NCBI GenBank assembly: GCA_012295275.1 | Contig: CM022672.1 | Coordinates: 23,182,476 to 23,246,475 of the forward strand | Direction: 5' to 3' | DNA from: Chrysomallon squamiferum | Taxonomy: Eukaryota > Mollusca > Gastropoda > Neomphalida > Peltospiridae | DNA: 64,000 nucleotides | Shown: piece by piece, positions 45,364-56,422 of the stretch | Layout of the letters: every line of letters starts with the position of its first letter | Numbering within the stretch: position 1 is the stretch's first letter | The notes under the pieces: model-generated | What the model was told of the DNA's origin: nothing | Seen by the model: only the letters and a program-made list of their open reading frames with translations | Databases searched by the model: none | Translations under genes and position numbers: made by a program

Positions 45364-46550
45364 TCACATCATCAACAACAGCAATCTCTGGGGACGCATA
45401 TCAAATTGGTTTCTGGAATAATTGCCTTTCAGAATTCGCGACGGGCATGCTATGGTATACTGTCCATTGTCATCAATATTTAAAATGACTCCCAGCAGGT
45501 TCCTGGGGTCACCACTGCCTCTGTCCACGGCTGGAACAGAAACTACCACGTTCTCTCCTTCTTCTTTGTTCATCCACTCGGCGGTCAAAACAACATCTTC
45601 TGCGTTTTTCGTTCATCCAATGTCGGCTTGGTAAAATTAAACATCTTCGGTGAGTTTTTGCGCTTGGGTTGGACAATGTCAGGCTCAGGAACTGCATTAG
45701 GCGGCAACTAAACCATCCTCTGAAAATTGCGGAATGTTATTAAAATTCAGCTGGTCACTTTATTTCTTGACCAGACAAATTACTACAATTATCCTAAATG
45801 TGTTACAATACTTGTTGGAAATGTAAAATGCCCAAACGGTTCCATTCAAGATAACATGGGCGGCATCTTTATCATTGGGATTTACCTGATAGCAGAAAAG
45901 GTCGTGTTCTGACTGAAATTCAGGAGATAATTAAACCGTCCATCCGGTTTTTGAAAATTGTAGAATTTTAACTGAAAAACTTGATGCCTACAATCCAGCC
46001 CTTGTTTTTCTCGCTCATCCAGGCTACTAACATTCTTTAATGTCTGAGTTTGCCCAGACGAATTTGGGGATGTCTTGGTTTCCTGTAATTATCCAAAATA
46101 TTCCTTCACACCACAGCTTAAACTCGGATCCCTTGTCATTCTGGAAAACTGTATCCTGAAATGCCCATCCGCTGAAAAAAAAAAAAAAAAAGAGCCTGAA
46201 ATAGGACAAATGGTTCCCATGGTCCAAGATAACATTGGATGTCTACAATCCATTTCACGCAACGAAGCCTTTGGTCAAATTTATAAAACCAATGGGTGTC
46301 TTTCTGTTGACAGTCCATGCATAGCGATGCCAACAGTTCGATAGCTTCACTTGTCTCTTGACATGTTTTGGATAGTTCTTTCAGTTTCCGATCCTTGGCC
46401 TGTTGAGATGTGTTCAGATAATGTCTCGTCCAATTTATTCTTGCATCCAACTCGGATTCTCGCTCGCAACTCAAAGCAAAACTCGACCGGGCCACTGCTC
46501 GTATATCGGAAAAGTGGTAAGTTGATGCACTCGTAAGTCAAAATCCACTG
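45364..46550 (-). pseudogene. integrase relic (KRBA2/SCAND3-like, Ginger or gypsy type)
   Basis: Pieces in order on the minus strand resemble retroviral-type integrases: CMDCQQKDTH and VDIQCYLGPW (about 46390-46240); QNDKGSEFK, corresponding to the catalytic QSDNGREF block (about 46140-46120); VWANSDIKEC, corresponding to the ERANSDIK block but with the catalytic Glu position lost (about 46050-46030); and the C-terminal VPAVDRGSGDPRNLLGVILN with YSRNQFD (about 45530-45400). Frames change between pieces and a poly-A run (46176-46191) interrupts. A decayed transposon or domesticated-type integrase copy, not active. Confidence 0.7.
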
Positions 46551-48570
46551 TATTTATTATTATTATTTTTGTTTTGTTGCTTTTATTATTTTGTGTTTTG
46601 TTGTTTTTTGTTATTATTATAAATTATTTTAGAACACTTTTGAAATTTTTTATGAAGAGACGAAGCTTAAAGATTAAAGAGAAACTGAAAAAGTAACAAA
46701 ATAAAAACTTTTGAAAAATTATGTGATGTATTTTCTTCTAATCGACCTTTTGATTTTCACACTAAAGACCTTTGTTCTTGCAAATAACAAAATAAAAGTT
46801 TAAAAAGAAACAATAACAAACCGCCGGACGAAAAAATAAAGGAAAACATTCTTCCGGGATAAAACAGAAACCGAACATAACAGAACAAAATAAAAAGAAG
46901 GAATTAATAGATGAAAAAAAAAAAAACCAGACAAACAATACCGTCGCCACACCTTCAGTCTATTGTACCCCACCCAAAATACAGAAAAACAAAACTAACT
47001 TCGGTGCAAAAAAATTGTTTTATTCCTGATCATGTAACTCACTTCAGAGGCTTTCCTGAACAAGTTGCAAAAAAAAAAAAAAAAAAAAAAGTTTAAATGA
47101 AATACAAACAAGAAAAATCAGAAAAGAACAAATTATGAAAAAAGCAGAAGACAACTATTAAATAACAAAGAGGAAGGTAAATAACAACAACAAAACTTTC
47201 TAACGAATAAAGGCACTCACGAGCTCGAATTGTAATTTCCTCATTTGTGCAATAAAACATTTCTACAATTCACTTAAATAATAATAAAAACTGTTTCTCG
47301 TTATTCTAAAATTAATCATTTCGTTTACAGTTTCGAACTTTTCATTTGAACCAATTTTTTCTCACCCTATCCATTCTCACAAAAGCCACAGTATGCAACT
47401 ATTTCTCGTTTTCATGATTCCTGTTCCTGAATAGGTTTCATATTTGAATTTTATCTAAAATAAGCTATCTCCTTTTATTGCATATTTCAAGAGCTTTTCA
47501 ACGTGGAATAAAGGGGAAAAAAACAACAAAACAACAGAACACTTTTCACGACAAAACAATGTTTACTACTTCATTCAAAAACGATACATATATATATTTA
47601 GAATTGCAATGCATATGTTTATTTGGAATTGCAATGCATATCTATATTTATAATTGCGATAGTGTTAAGAATTACAATTAGGCACGAATATTATCTTATT
47701 TAAAAAAAGTAATAATAATAAAATATGTAATGCACCTCGTTAGTGTTTACTCCGAGCGAGTGAGAATGCTGTTTTGTAAACGGATATTTATCATTTCTTT
47801 CAATTTTGTTAAAGTTTAATTTCTGGCAGTTTTAATCTTTTTCTTCGATTTAATTAAAATTTGGTCTGCTTAGCCCCAATTTTCTTTTCTTTTCTAATTT
47901 TTTTTTGTTATAAATATAATGTGCAAAAATACTATAGATATATAATTCTAGACATATATAAAGGGTGTAGACGAAAATACTGAATTTGGAACTTACGTTA
48001 TTTGTTCTTTCCATGCTGTCTTATAGGTTCGTGGCCAATCATATGATATGCATTCTCGATTAGTACGAATTTTGAATGCGAAAGCCACTGTGTTTCACTG
48101 TCTGTGTCGACGACAAGCAGTAGGGAAGAAGACTGATGCAGCAGTTTACATTAGTCTTCTGGTTTAGAATCTGATGACGATACAGACGACATTCATCATT
48201 TCTTGCTGAAGCGGAAGCGTCTCTGTTTCGCAGCGTGATCAACTCTTTATATACCAGACATTAAAACTTTGCTGTCAATTTATTAAGGTCAGTGTTTAAT
48301 CTTTTGTCTATTTTTCAGAACGAATATTTTTGGAAAATGCCTCTAGCGCCTTGTTTACTGAGATGCAAACATGCAATAAATTTGTTTTTCAGTTAATCAT
48401 GTTAATTATCATGCAATAAAAATATGAAAATATCACGAAATTAGTGAAAAAAAACTTATTTTAAATGCTTTGGGACACACATAATAATTATAAAATGATT
48501 AAGGATAGGCCTAAAATTAGAGAATGAAAATGAAAAAGAAATTTAAGTAAAACGATTTTTTTTACGTTAG
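46551..48570. other. spacer and upstream region of GRP-H
   Basis: Array-type blocks in diverged form: a CCGGACGAAAAAAT segment near 46820, AAAGGCACTCACGAGC near 47205, and the distal upstream element (AAATGCCTCTAGCGCC, 48331-48450), 276 bp before the TATA box. Poly-A runs. No gene. Confidence 0.5.
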
Positions 48571-48687
48571 AACGGAAACGGCGCCGATTGATCTTTTGAT
48601 GTTTTTCTTATAAAAATAGGCCCTTCATTTCAGCTCAACACTTTACCCGTTAGAACTGTCAAAGCTTCAGCTGACAATAACAAAAAG
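48571..48687 (+). promoter_or_regulatory. GRP-H promoter and non-coding exon 1
   Basis: AACGGAAACGG at 48571, TATAAAA at 48609 (GGAA to TATA 35 bases), TTTCAGCTCAACACTTTACC, CTTCAGCTGACAATAAC, exon end CAAAAAG at 48687, donor GTAAG. More diverged than D-G but with the same layout. Confidence 0.78.
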
Positions 48688-48857
48688 GTAAGAAACAATT
48701 AAACGTCTTAAAATATTTATAGTTTTAAGTTAGAAATGTGTTTGGTTATATTATTTTCTCTTTCTGATCATAAGAGGTTCTGGTTTCTTTAATATTTAAA
48801 TCTATTCCTTTGAAGAAAAAAATGTTTTTGTGTCTTACATTCTTTTTTGTTCATTGT

Positions 48858-48949
<92 letters not shown>

Positions 48950-49921
48950 GACATATATTTCTTTCTTCGTCATCATGTCCATTCTGTAGCTGTAGTGTAC
49001 CAGACAGTTACTTTTCAAAACAGATTGCGATATTCCCTCTGTCGTCTAACTGATCTTTCTCTATATCGTTTCCGTTTATATGATTTCCAAGATGTGATAA
49101 GCAATGTTTATCGGGGAGTTTCGTATTCTTTTGAGGTATGTTTCCAGGTATACTTCCGTCTTCTTATCTATTCAATAACATATGTGACATTTGTTTTTAA
49201 TTTACCCTTTACGCGCTGCTTTTTCGTTGTTTACTTGTTTAGATAATATCAGTTTGTCCGTACCATATGTCATTCCTGGGAGCGTACGGATGAGTTGTAG
49301 GACTGTATCCTCAGTGAAATTCAGTCCAGCCGGTCGTGATTCTTGTTTGAATCCTAATATTTATTTTATTTTTATTTGGTGCTTTTTCTCTATTTCAATG
49401 TCGGATTATATTTTTTTCAAAGCTAACTCGTTCATCTTCTTTTTAATCCACAAACAGTTTCACTTTGAATTTTAAGTCGCCATAAAAATGAGATTCTAAA
49501 TATAAAACGATGATACTGAAACCCTGCAAAAACAGAATATATACAAAGGCTGATAATGTTAACTTTACTGGGTGCTTCTGTTTTGTATCGTGATGATATA
49601 AATGCCATAGCTACTTCATGACTATTTCCTTTCGAGTGCATCAAGATATTTTACATAAACACCGTAAATCATGGGATATATAATAGAAGGACAAATAAAT
49701 GAATGAATGAATGAATAAATAAATAAATAAAAATACAAACAAATATTAATATCTTGTAGGTTATTAGCCTGGCTTTCCTTCCATTATGTAATTTATGTCG
49801 GAGAAATAAAACAGTGAAAAAAAAAGGACTTCAGTATCAAATAATTTAAAATGACATATTATGATCTTAGATAGATTAAATGTTAAATTTAATTTCACTT
49901 CCTATTTATTTATCATTTCAG
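48688..49921 (+). other. GRP-H intron 1
   Basis: 1234 bp with a CT tract (48861-48947), text related to the upstream block (TATGATTTCCAAGATGTGAT; AGCCGGTCGTGATTCTT), an AATG/AATA tetranucleotide run (49697-49730) and the acceptor ATCATTTCAG. Confidence 0.65.
48861..48947. repeat. CT microsatellite in GRP-H intron 1
   Basis: Pure CT tract, placed as in GRP-A intron 1. Confidence 0.95.
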
Positions 49922-49929
49922 TCTTAAAC

Positions 49930-50406
49930 ATGATGTCCATCATAATTCTTGTCTTGATTCCTCTTTCTGCCGCCACTTTTATGAGTGGTAGTAACGGCCA
50001 TCCAATTATGTATACGCATTATGGTTCTGGATGGGGACATGGTTCAGCATCTGGACTTGGTGCTGGATTTGGACTTGGTTTTGGAGCGGGAATTGGTTCT
50101 GGATGGGGACATGGTTCTGGATGGGGACTTGGTTCTGGATGGGGACTTGGTTCCGGATGGGGACTTGGCTCTGGATGGGGACATGGCTCTGGATGGGGAC
50201 ATGGCTCTGGATGGGGTCTTGGCTCTGGATGGGGACATGGATCTGGATGGGGTCTTGGCTCTGGATGGGGATACGGATCTGGATTGGGACTTGGCTCTGG
50301 ATGGGGACATGGTTCTGGATGGGGACTTGGCTCTGGATTGGGACATGGATCTGGATTCGGATATGGAGGTGGATATATTTACCCAAAGCATTATGGATAT
50401 TATTGA
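49930..50406 (+). CDS. GRP-H, secreted Gly/Trp/His hexapeptide-repeat protein
   Basis: Intact, 158 aa. The acceptor ends at 49921 and the ATGATG starts at 49930 (the open frame extends into the intron but this is the first exon ATG). Signal peptide [20 protein letters not shown], then [11 protein letters not shown]. Then come about 18 hexapeptides alternating SGWGHG and SGWGLG, with a few [12 protein letters not shown] and AGFGLG, and a Tyr/Gly end [12 protein letters not shown]. Thirteen Trp and many His in 158 residues is unusual for a secreted repeat protein. The TGA lies about three bases before donor GTAAT. The role could be adhesive, structural or metal-binding; this is inferred from composition only. 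Confidence 0.86.
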   Translation: MMSIIILVLIPLSAATFMSGSNGHPIMYTHYGSGWGHGSASGLGAGFGLGFGAGIGSGWGHGSGWGLGSGWGLGSGWGLGSGWGHGSGWGHGSGWGLGSGWGHGSGWGLGSGWGYGSGLGLGSGWGHGSGWGLGSGLGHGSGFGYGGGYIYPKHYGYY

Positions 50407-50742
50407 AGGGTAATTATATCAAATTATTTTCTTACGTTATATAGTTCTAGTTTTATAATGACTTATTAATTGTTTCATTCACTCACATATTTATATATGT
50501 ATATTAGCTGATCTGGACTCTCAAAACACAAACACGCACAAACACACATTATCTCTATCTCTCATATATGCCACTGTTGAAAATGTTACTCTTTAATAGT
50601 TTAATAATATATTTGTAGACTGAAGGTACTCACGGTGTGTATGTTTATCTGTTTGTGAGTAAGGCTGTATATATATATACAATATATTTTTTTCAAAATA
50701 GTTTTCAAAATCGTTTATTTATATTTTTTATTTATTTGCCAG

Positions 50743-50835
50743 GCCAAGACGAAGGCGAAAAATCCTCCTGAACGTTGAATAACTGATTCAGATTAATGGA
50801 CTTTTTGAGAAATAAAAAATAATATTACAGAAACA
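50743..50835 (+). terminator. GRP-H 3' UTR exon and poly(A) signal
   Basis: Acceptor TTTGCCAG ends at 50742. The exon holds GAATAACTGATTCAGATTAA, the conserved family core, and AATAAA at 50811-50816. Intron 2 is 333 bp. Confidence 0.75.
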
Positions 50836-50839
50836 GCTA

Positions 50840-51860
50840 GTATTGTGTTGTATTTATAACAAACAACTTCAAAATATAATTTTTATTTTTATTTTAGTTA
50901 ATTGATGTTCTTATACAGTGAAACGGATATAATTTTTATTGATATGAATATTTTTCTTTAATATCATACGAATATGAAATAGTAAATGATGAAAAGAGAA
51001 AAATATGAAATAACAAGTGCTGAAAAATCATTAATAAAGAAAAATACAGGAAATAAATAAAAAAATGATATCAGTAGTAAATAAAAACAATAATAAAATA
51101 ATAAATAATACTTTAAAAAATAGGAACAAACGAAACTAAAAAGATAAAAGAAAAAGAAAACAAATCAAATCAAACCAATAAAATGCTAGGGCATATATTC
51201 GTTTGTGGGTGTTTCTGAATGTGTGTGTATGTTTAAGGATATCAGCTGCAAAAAGCACTTGGGTTTGATGTACTGGCCATTGCTTCACGATGAAATATCA
51301 TCCAGTGGTAAAGAACACCTGTATTTATACCGATAGCGCAAAAGGCCTTACATTCTTTTCCGTTATTTTACAAATGAACACTTCATATAAAGATATACAA
51401 GTCGTGCTCTCCGATTAATACTGTTAATAAATAATATAATTTTTTTTTTTTTTAAAAAGAACAAAAAAAAAATAAAAAATAAAAAAATAAAAATAAAAAT
51501 AAAGATGCTTCCTAAATGGGTGATTGGTTCACCAAAGTATGAACTAAATTATTTTTGGAAACAAGAAAACAGAAAAGACTAATACAAAAATGACCAAAAC
51601 TGTAAGGAAAATATATGCAGCTGAGAAAAGAACATTAAAGTTAATGGTACTAAAACAGTTTTTAAAAAATTACTATTTTAATGTTTCAGATTCAAAGTTG
51701 AAGGAGTAATAAAACAGATTACAGAAATAAATCGTGCATGCTTCAAGCCTATATTAAAAAAAAAAAACTTATGTTTTCACACCAAATTATCCCCAGGGTA
51801 TTAAGAACAGGAAATGATTTTAAAGAGATACGATGAAAGGTGCTAGGTGCCTAACGGGTC
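50840..51860. other. spacer between GRP-H and GRP-I
   Basis: AT-rich, A-rich near 51440-51500. No exon, repeat family or promoter was recognised before the class-2 promoter of GRP-I. Confidence 0.5.
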
Positions 51861-51862
51861 AA

Positions 51863-51994
51863 AACGGAAGTTTATCAATCAAAGTTATCAGAGAACGTGT
51901 ATAAAAACCTTGCCGAGATGACCATTTGGTCATCATTACATCTTCACTGCATCTTCAATTACATCTGTAGCAACAGCAGCAAGGAGAAACCAAG
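51863..51994 (+). promoter_or_regulatory. GRP-I class-2 promoter and non-coding exon 1
   Basis: AACGGAAGTTTATCAATC then AAAGTTATCA, TATAAAAA at 51900 (GGAA to TATA 34 bases). Exon 1 (about 51930-51994) has no ATG and ends AACCAAG before donor GTGCGT. Two TTATC sites (GATA-factor type on the other strand) sit between GGAA and TATA, as in J, K and L. Confidence 0.8.
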
Positions 51995-52549
51995 GTGCGT
52001 AGTATTTATTTTACTCAATTCTTCTCCTTCACTTTCAGTTAAAATAATTGCATTATAAGCACATAAATAATCATTTTTCTTTTTGTATATCATTGCTCTT
52101 TCTATCTCTTTTTTTTTCTTTATTTCTTTCTAGCTTTGTCGTTGACTCAATTTCTCTCAGTCTCTACCTCTTCGTATAACAGATTTTACATATTTTAATA
52201 GTAACGTTTATTACAACTGTTCTTTATACTGAACATAATTTTGTGAGAAGAAACTGAGTTGCCATTCTAATGGCTACATTTATTAGTTAGCAGTAAAAAA
52301 AGTGTTATATATGTACCATCACGTAAACAGTAAAGTATATAACTCGGGTTTTGTTAAATCTGAGTCGATCGATCGCTTGCTGGAACAGAAGGTATCCTGT
52401 AATGTTTTCATTATTATTATCCTCCATCATCATCATTATCATAACCATCATTACCATTATTATTATTATTATAATTGTTATTGTTATTATTGTTGTTCGT
52501 GTTACCAATATTATTGGTGTCGTTGTTCTTATTATTAATGTTACTGCTG

Positions 52550-52593
<44 letters not shown>

Positions 52594-52597
52594 TCAG
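51995..52597 (+). other. GRP-I intron 1
   Basis: 603 bp, with a long ATT/ATC repeat (about 52415-52592) running right up to the acceptor TATTTCAG. Confidence 0.7.
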
Positions 52598-52605
52598 CCT
52601 TCAAG

Positions 52606-52872
52606 ATGATGAAACTGATCATCCTCGTTTTGGCCTGCCTTTCTCTGGCTTCTGCCCTTCCCTTTGGCTATGGCTGGGGCTATGGCTTGGGCTTGGGCGG
52701 CGGTTTGGGCTTGGGCGGTTTGGGCTTGGGCGGTTTGGGCTTGGGCGGTTTAGGCTTGGGTGGTTTAGGCTACGGTGGCTGGGGCTACGGTGGCTACGGC
52801 TACGGCTCGGGCTGGGGCTATGGGTATCCATATTACGGCTTAGGCTATGGATTTCCATATTTGTTTCCATAG
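52606..52872 (+). CDS. GRP-I, small secreted Gly/Leu/Tyr-rich protein
   Basis: Intact, 88 aa. Exon 2 starts at 52598 with CCTTCAAG before ATGATG. Signal peptide MMKLIILVLACLSLASA, mature LPFGYGWGYG, then five GLGLGG repeats, a Tyr/Trp-rich section (GYGGWGYGGYGYGSGWGYG) and the end YGLGYGFPYLFP. The codons are GGC/TTG-rich, unlike the GGA-rich A-G genes. The signal peptide is almost that of GRP-J, which faces it. The stop TAG is 20 bases before the donor AAG/GTAAAT. Resembles small Gly/Tyr-rich structural proteins (shell matrix, silk or cuticle style). Confidence 0.86.
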   Translation: MMKLIILVLACLSLASALPFGYGWGYGLGLGGGLGLGGLGLGGLGLGGLGLGGLGYGGWGYGGYGYGSGWGYGYPYYGLGYGFPYLFP

Positions 52873-53529
52873 ATAAGGCTGTATGCTATAAGGTAAATAC
52901 TTTACTTATCTTTGTTGTAAGGGCATACTGTTGACTCTCAATTTTCCGACCAAAAATAATTTATCCACCTTTTCCCAGATACGGACCAGCAACTCGTGAA
53001 GTTCCGATAGATCGCAGTTAACGCATTTTGTTTCCTCGCATTTTAAAATTTTTTCTCAGAAAGAGAAATTTTTTGAAAACATTAAAAATTATAACGTTAC
53101 TTAAAATACAACTTCTTTAATCAGGCATCTCTGTATATTTTTCTTTCATTATAATAATAGTATATTATGTAGCTGTTATGTATACTAAAATTTAATGTTA
53201 CGGTATATTTTAAGGGTTAATGCTCGCATTCTCCGGGCCAGTGCTGCCCTCCTATCATTTGTTGGTGAAATCGAGGGTCGACAGTATTATACTTTGTGTG
53301 AAAGGCTGCCGATAATTCAGTTGTTGTAAATTTAGTTTTATTTTAGATAAATTAAGAATCACGATAATAATAATAAGGAGAATAAGGATAATAATGATGA
53401 TGATAATGATGAAGTGGTGATAATATATTTATGTTAATTTTGATAATAATAATAATAAAAAAATGCTGAATAATTAAATATATAAAATTATATTATTATT
53501 TTCTAATTACAATACGTTTCTTGTTTCAG

Positions 53530-53655
53530 ACCTGGCTTACCATTTCTTGACAATCTTTCTGTATCATAGAACCAAAAAAATTGAAGACTGTATGGGCTTG
53601 ATCAACCCATTTTTGTGCATTTACTCTGAGCAATAAACTCGGCATGCCAAGAAAC
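53530..53655 (+). terminator. GRP-I 3' UTR exon and poly(A) signal
   Basis: Acceptor TTGTTTCAG ends at 53529. The exon starts ACCTGGCTTACC and has AATAAA at 53632-53637. It does not share the conserved 3' UTR core of A-H. Intron 2 is 637 bp. Confidence 0.7.
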
Positions 53656-53659
53656 TGTC

Positions 53660-53884
53660 TTTGTTATTTTAAAGACGCAATTATGAAGTCATCTTATTCT
53701 TATAATGAAATTCATTGTATATTTGTTTTTGTTTTACATTTAATACATAGAACTATTAAATAAAATGTTTAGAAGTTAGATGTAAACTATGATTCAAGTT
53801 ATTCCATACATAGGATTTTGCACAAAACCGCTTGACGTAGCTATGTTAGAAATTAAAGATGTCCAATTATGCCATGTATGTATG

Positions 53885-53930
<46 letters not shown>

Positions 53931-54075
53931 GTGTTGAAAGCCGTAGAATCAGAAAATCTAACCCACATATACTGTTTTTCAAGTAATTCTTATTATTTAT
54001 TTTTTATAAATGTTCTATGTTATATATTAAAATCTGAAGAAATAATAATTTTAAATAAACAACTAACAAATGAAC
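53660..54075. other. gap between the 3' ends of GRP-I and GRP-J
   Basis: AT-rich with a TA tract (53888-53927). The I and J transcripts end about 420 bp apart. No other feature. Confidence 0.6.
53888..53927. repeat. TA microsatellite
   Basis: Pure TA/AT tract between the convergent genes. Confidence 0.95.
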
Positions 54076-54079
54076 AATT

Positions 54080-54170
54080 AATAATGCAAATTTTATTGTT
54101 TTATTTCAATCAGGTTCGCTGAGTCCCATGATTTACCAATGTTTTCAAAATCTTCATTCTTAGAAGTGAT
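54080..54170 (-). terminator. GRP-J 3' UTR exon and poly(A) signals
   Basis: Minus strand: acceptor TTTGTTTCAG before ATCACTTCTAAG at 54170. Two AATAAA signals (54105-54100 and 54097-54092). Intron 2 is 740 bp and holds a CA tract (54668-54722) and AAAT repeats. Confidence 0.7.
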
Positions 54171-54671
54171 CTGAAACAAAGTATTAATAAAATCATTATG
54201 GAAGTGTTTAAAGTAAAACGTTAAAAAATAAGTAGGATCTCAGAAAATAGAGAAAAAGCAGATAAAAATCGTTATTTATCAGTCTACCTCATTAACCTCA
54301 ATAAGCTAGAAAAAAAATCAGAAATACAAATAACAGTAAGATGCAATAAATAAATAAATAAAAAAATAAAAAAATAAATAAATAAAAAAAATAATAATAA
54401 TAAAATAAAATAAACTCCAAAAGCCCTCAAAACAAAATACAAGTGCCACAAACCAGCGAAGCCTACCCGTAAAAATCTGAAGATCAACAAATTAAATAGT
54501 ACAATTCAAAAATTTAATATCGTAATTTACTAGCTCGTGTTAACTGTTTAGAAAATGATAACTACTAACATCTCTATGAAGAGATGAAATTATTATAATA
54601 GTTTATTAACAGATATACAAACACACAGAGAAAATATTTACCTACATGAGTGCAGATCCACGTTCACACAC

Positions 54672-54712
<41 letters not shown>

Positions 54713-54910
54713 CACACACATATACGTTTTGCATGCAAATATACAGACATATATAATAATATATACATCTATCTAAAAACGCAGCAAAACAACAACAACA
54801 ACAACAACAAAAATAATAATGAAAATTAAAATAAAATAAAATAAAATAAATTAAAATAAAATAAATAAATAAAATAAGTATGTAATTTGATTTAGCTGTT
54901 TAATATTTAC
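54171..54910 (-). other. GRP-J intron 2
   Basis: Donor GTAAAT abuts the stop codon. The sequence is simple: CA tract, CAA run, AAAAT runs. No embedded gene. Confidence 0.65.
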
Positions 54911-55336
54911 CTAATAATACTTTCCGTGGTGACCATAGCCGTATTTACCGAGCATCATCGGGTAACCATAACCTGAGCCGTGTCCCATACCGAAGCCCAT
55001 GCCCAATCCGAATCCAGTGCCCATTCCGAATCCAGTGCCCATTCCGAATCCAGCTCCCAATCCAAATCCATGGCCCAATCCAAATCCATGGCCCAATCCA
55101 AATCCATGGCCCATTCCAAATCCATGGCCAAATCCAAATCCAGTGCCCATTCCGAATCCAATGCCCGTTCCCATTCCATAGCCCCAGCCTCCGTAACCTG
55201 AGCCATACACTGGATACATCATATGGCCATGGCCGTGATAGCCATGACCATAATAGGGATGACCATAATAGCCGTAGTGGCCGAAGGCAGCTGACAGAGA
55301 GATACAGGCCAGAGCAAGGATAATAAGTTTCATCAT
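54911..55336 (-). CDS. GRP-J, secreted Gly/His/Met/Phe-rich protein
   Basis: Intact, 141 aa, minus strand. Exon 2 spans 55344-54911, with CCTTCAAG before ATGATG as in GRP-I. Signal peptide MMKLIILALACISLSAA, then a His/Tyr-rich start (FGHYGYYGHPYYGHGYHGHG), MMYPVYGSGYGGWGYG, then GFGMGHGFGLGHGFGLG and GTGFGMG repeats, ending YPMMLGKYGYGHHGKYY. About 13 His, many Met. The TAG is the last codon of the exon, directly before donor GTAAAT. Convergent with GRP-I, whose signal peptide it shares. A His/Met pattern may bind metal or tune pH behaviour; this is inference. Confidence 0.86.
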   Translation of the reverse strand: MMKLIILALACISLSAAFGHYGYYGHPYYGHGYHGHGHMMYPVYGSGYGGWGYGMGTGIGFGMGTGFGFGHGFGMGHGFGLGHGFGLGHGFGLGAGFGMGTGFGMGTGFGLGMGFGMGHGSGYGYPMMLGKYGYGHHGKYY

Positions 55337-55344
55337 CTTGAAGG

Positions 55345-56134
55345 CTGTCAGTATTGAAAAGATTACGATTAAAAAATAAACTGGAACGTGAAAAAGGAAA
55401 AAGAAAATCATAATCAGTTTTTTTAACAATTAAAATCAACTATTAACGATACAGTCCTTACGTTATTGCATTTCTGTGTACCACTACGATACTACGGTAA
55501 TGTATAGATAAAATGAACTGTTTTGACACTTTAATAAATGATAAAACATGTCTGTGCAGATCATCGATAGGACACGCATTTTTCTCAAATTTCAGTTTCA
55601 TAATAAAACAAGTATCAGAAGATAAATCTGCCATTTTCCTCTCTTAGATCGATTCAGATATGTTATTTTATACAGAATTACTGCTTCTTTTACGGCTAAA
55701 GAAAATATATATATTATAGTTTAATTAATAATATTATCTAACTATTCGTAAGAGGAAATAATTTTATTAACTTGAAACACACAGATATAGCGTTTTCATG
55801 TCAATAGCTAAAACTATTAGGAAAATTTAAGATTCCAACATGTATAGCTGACACGAATAGCTAACATCAGGAAAAAATAAAAGAAGTTTTTTTTTTCCAT
55901 AAAATTTAAAAAAAAAACCATAATAAATAAATAATTAATAAGTAAGTAAATGAAGTTTTATATAAAAAAAATCAATGGCATAAATCTACACATTTTGTTA
56001 TTTGTTCCATATTTTGATATTTATATTTCAACATTTAACATTTTAATCAGATAACGTCTAATAAATAACTTGTGTTTTCTCTGAGCCGAAGAGTTAAGAA
56101 TATTAACTGATTCGATTTTAATAATATATGTATT

Positions 56135-56183
<49 letters not shown>

Positions 56184-56257
56184 GCTGCTAGTATCACTAC
56201 CATTACTACTGCTACTAGTACAACCGTTGCAAGTAATAATAATAATAACACTAACAC

Positions 56258-56288
<31 letters not shown>

Positions 56289-56422
56289 GATAAGAAGAAG
56301 AAGAAGAAGAAAGGAAAAAGAAACAGAAGAAGAAAAAAAGAAGAAAAAACGACAACATTTTTCCATACGAAGTCGTCTTATTACCGTTGTAACTGAAAAT
56401 GTACAAACTAAATTTCGCTTAC
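55345..56422 (-). other. GRP-J intron 1
   Basis: 1078 bp on the minus strand, containing ACT repeats (56137-56182) and AAT/AAG runs (56235-56345). Donor GTAAGC and acceptor CTGACAG. No other feature. Confidence 0.7.

Noticed and set aside
52305-52622. Long frames through the ATT/ATC repeat before GRP-I exon 2
   Set aside because: The acceptor TATTTCAG at 52597 and the conserved CTTCAAG-ATGATG start show that this part is intron.
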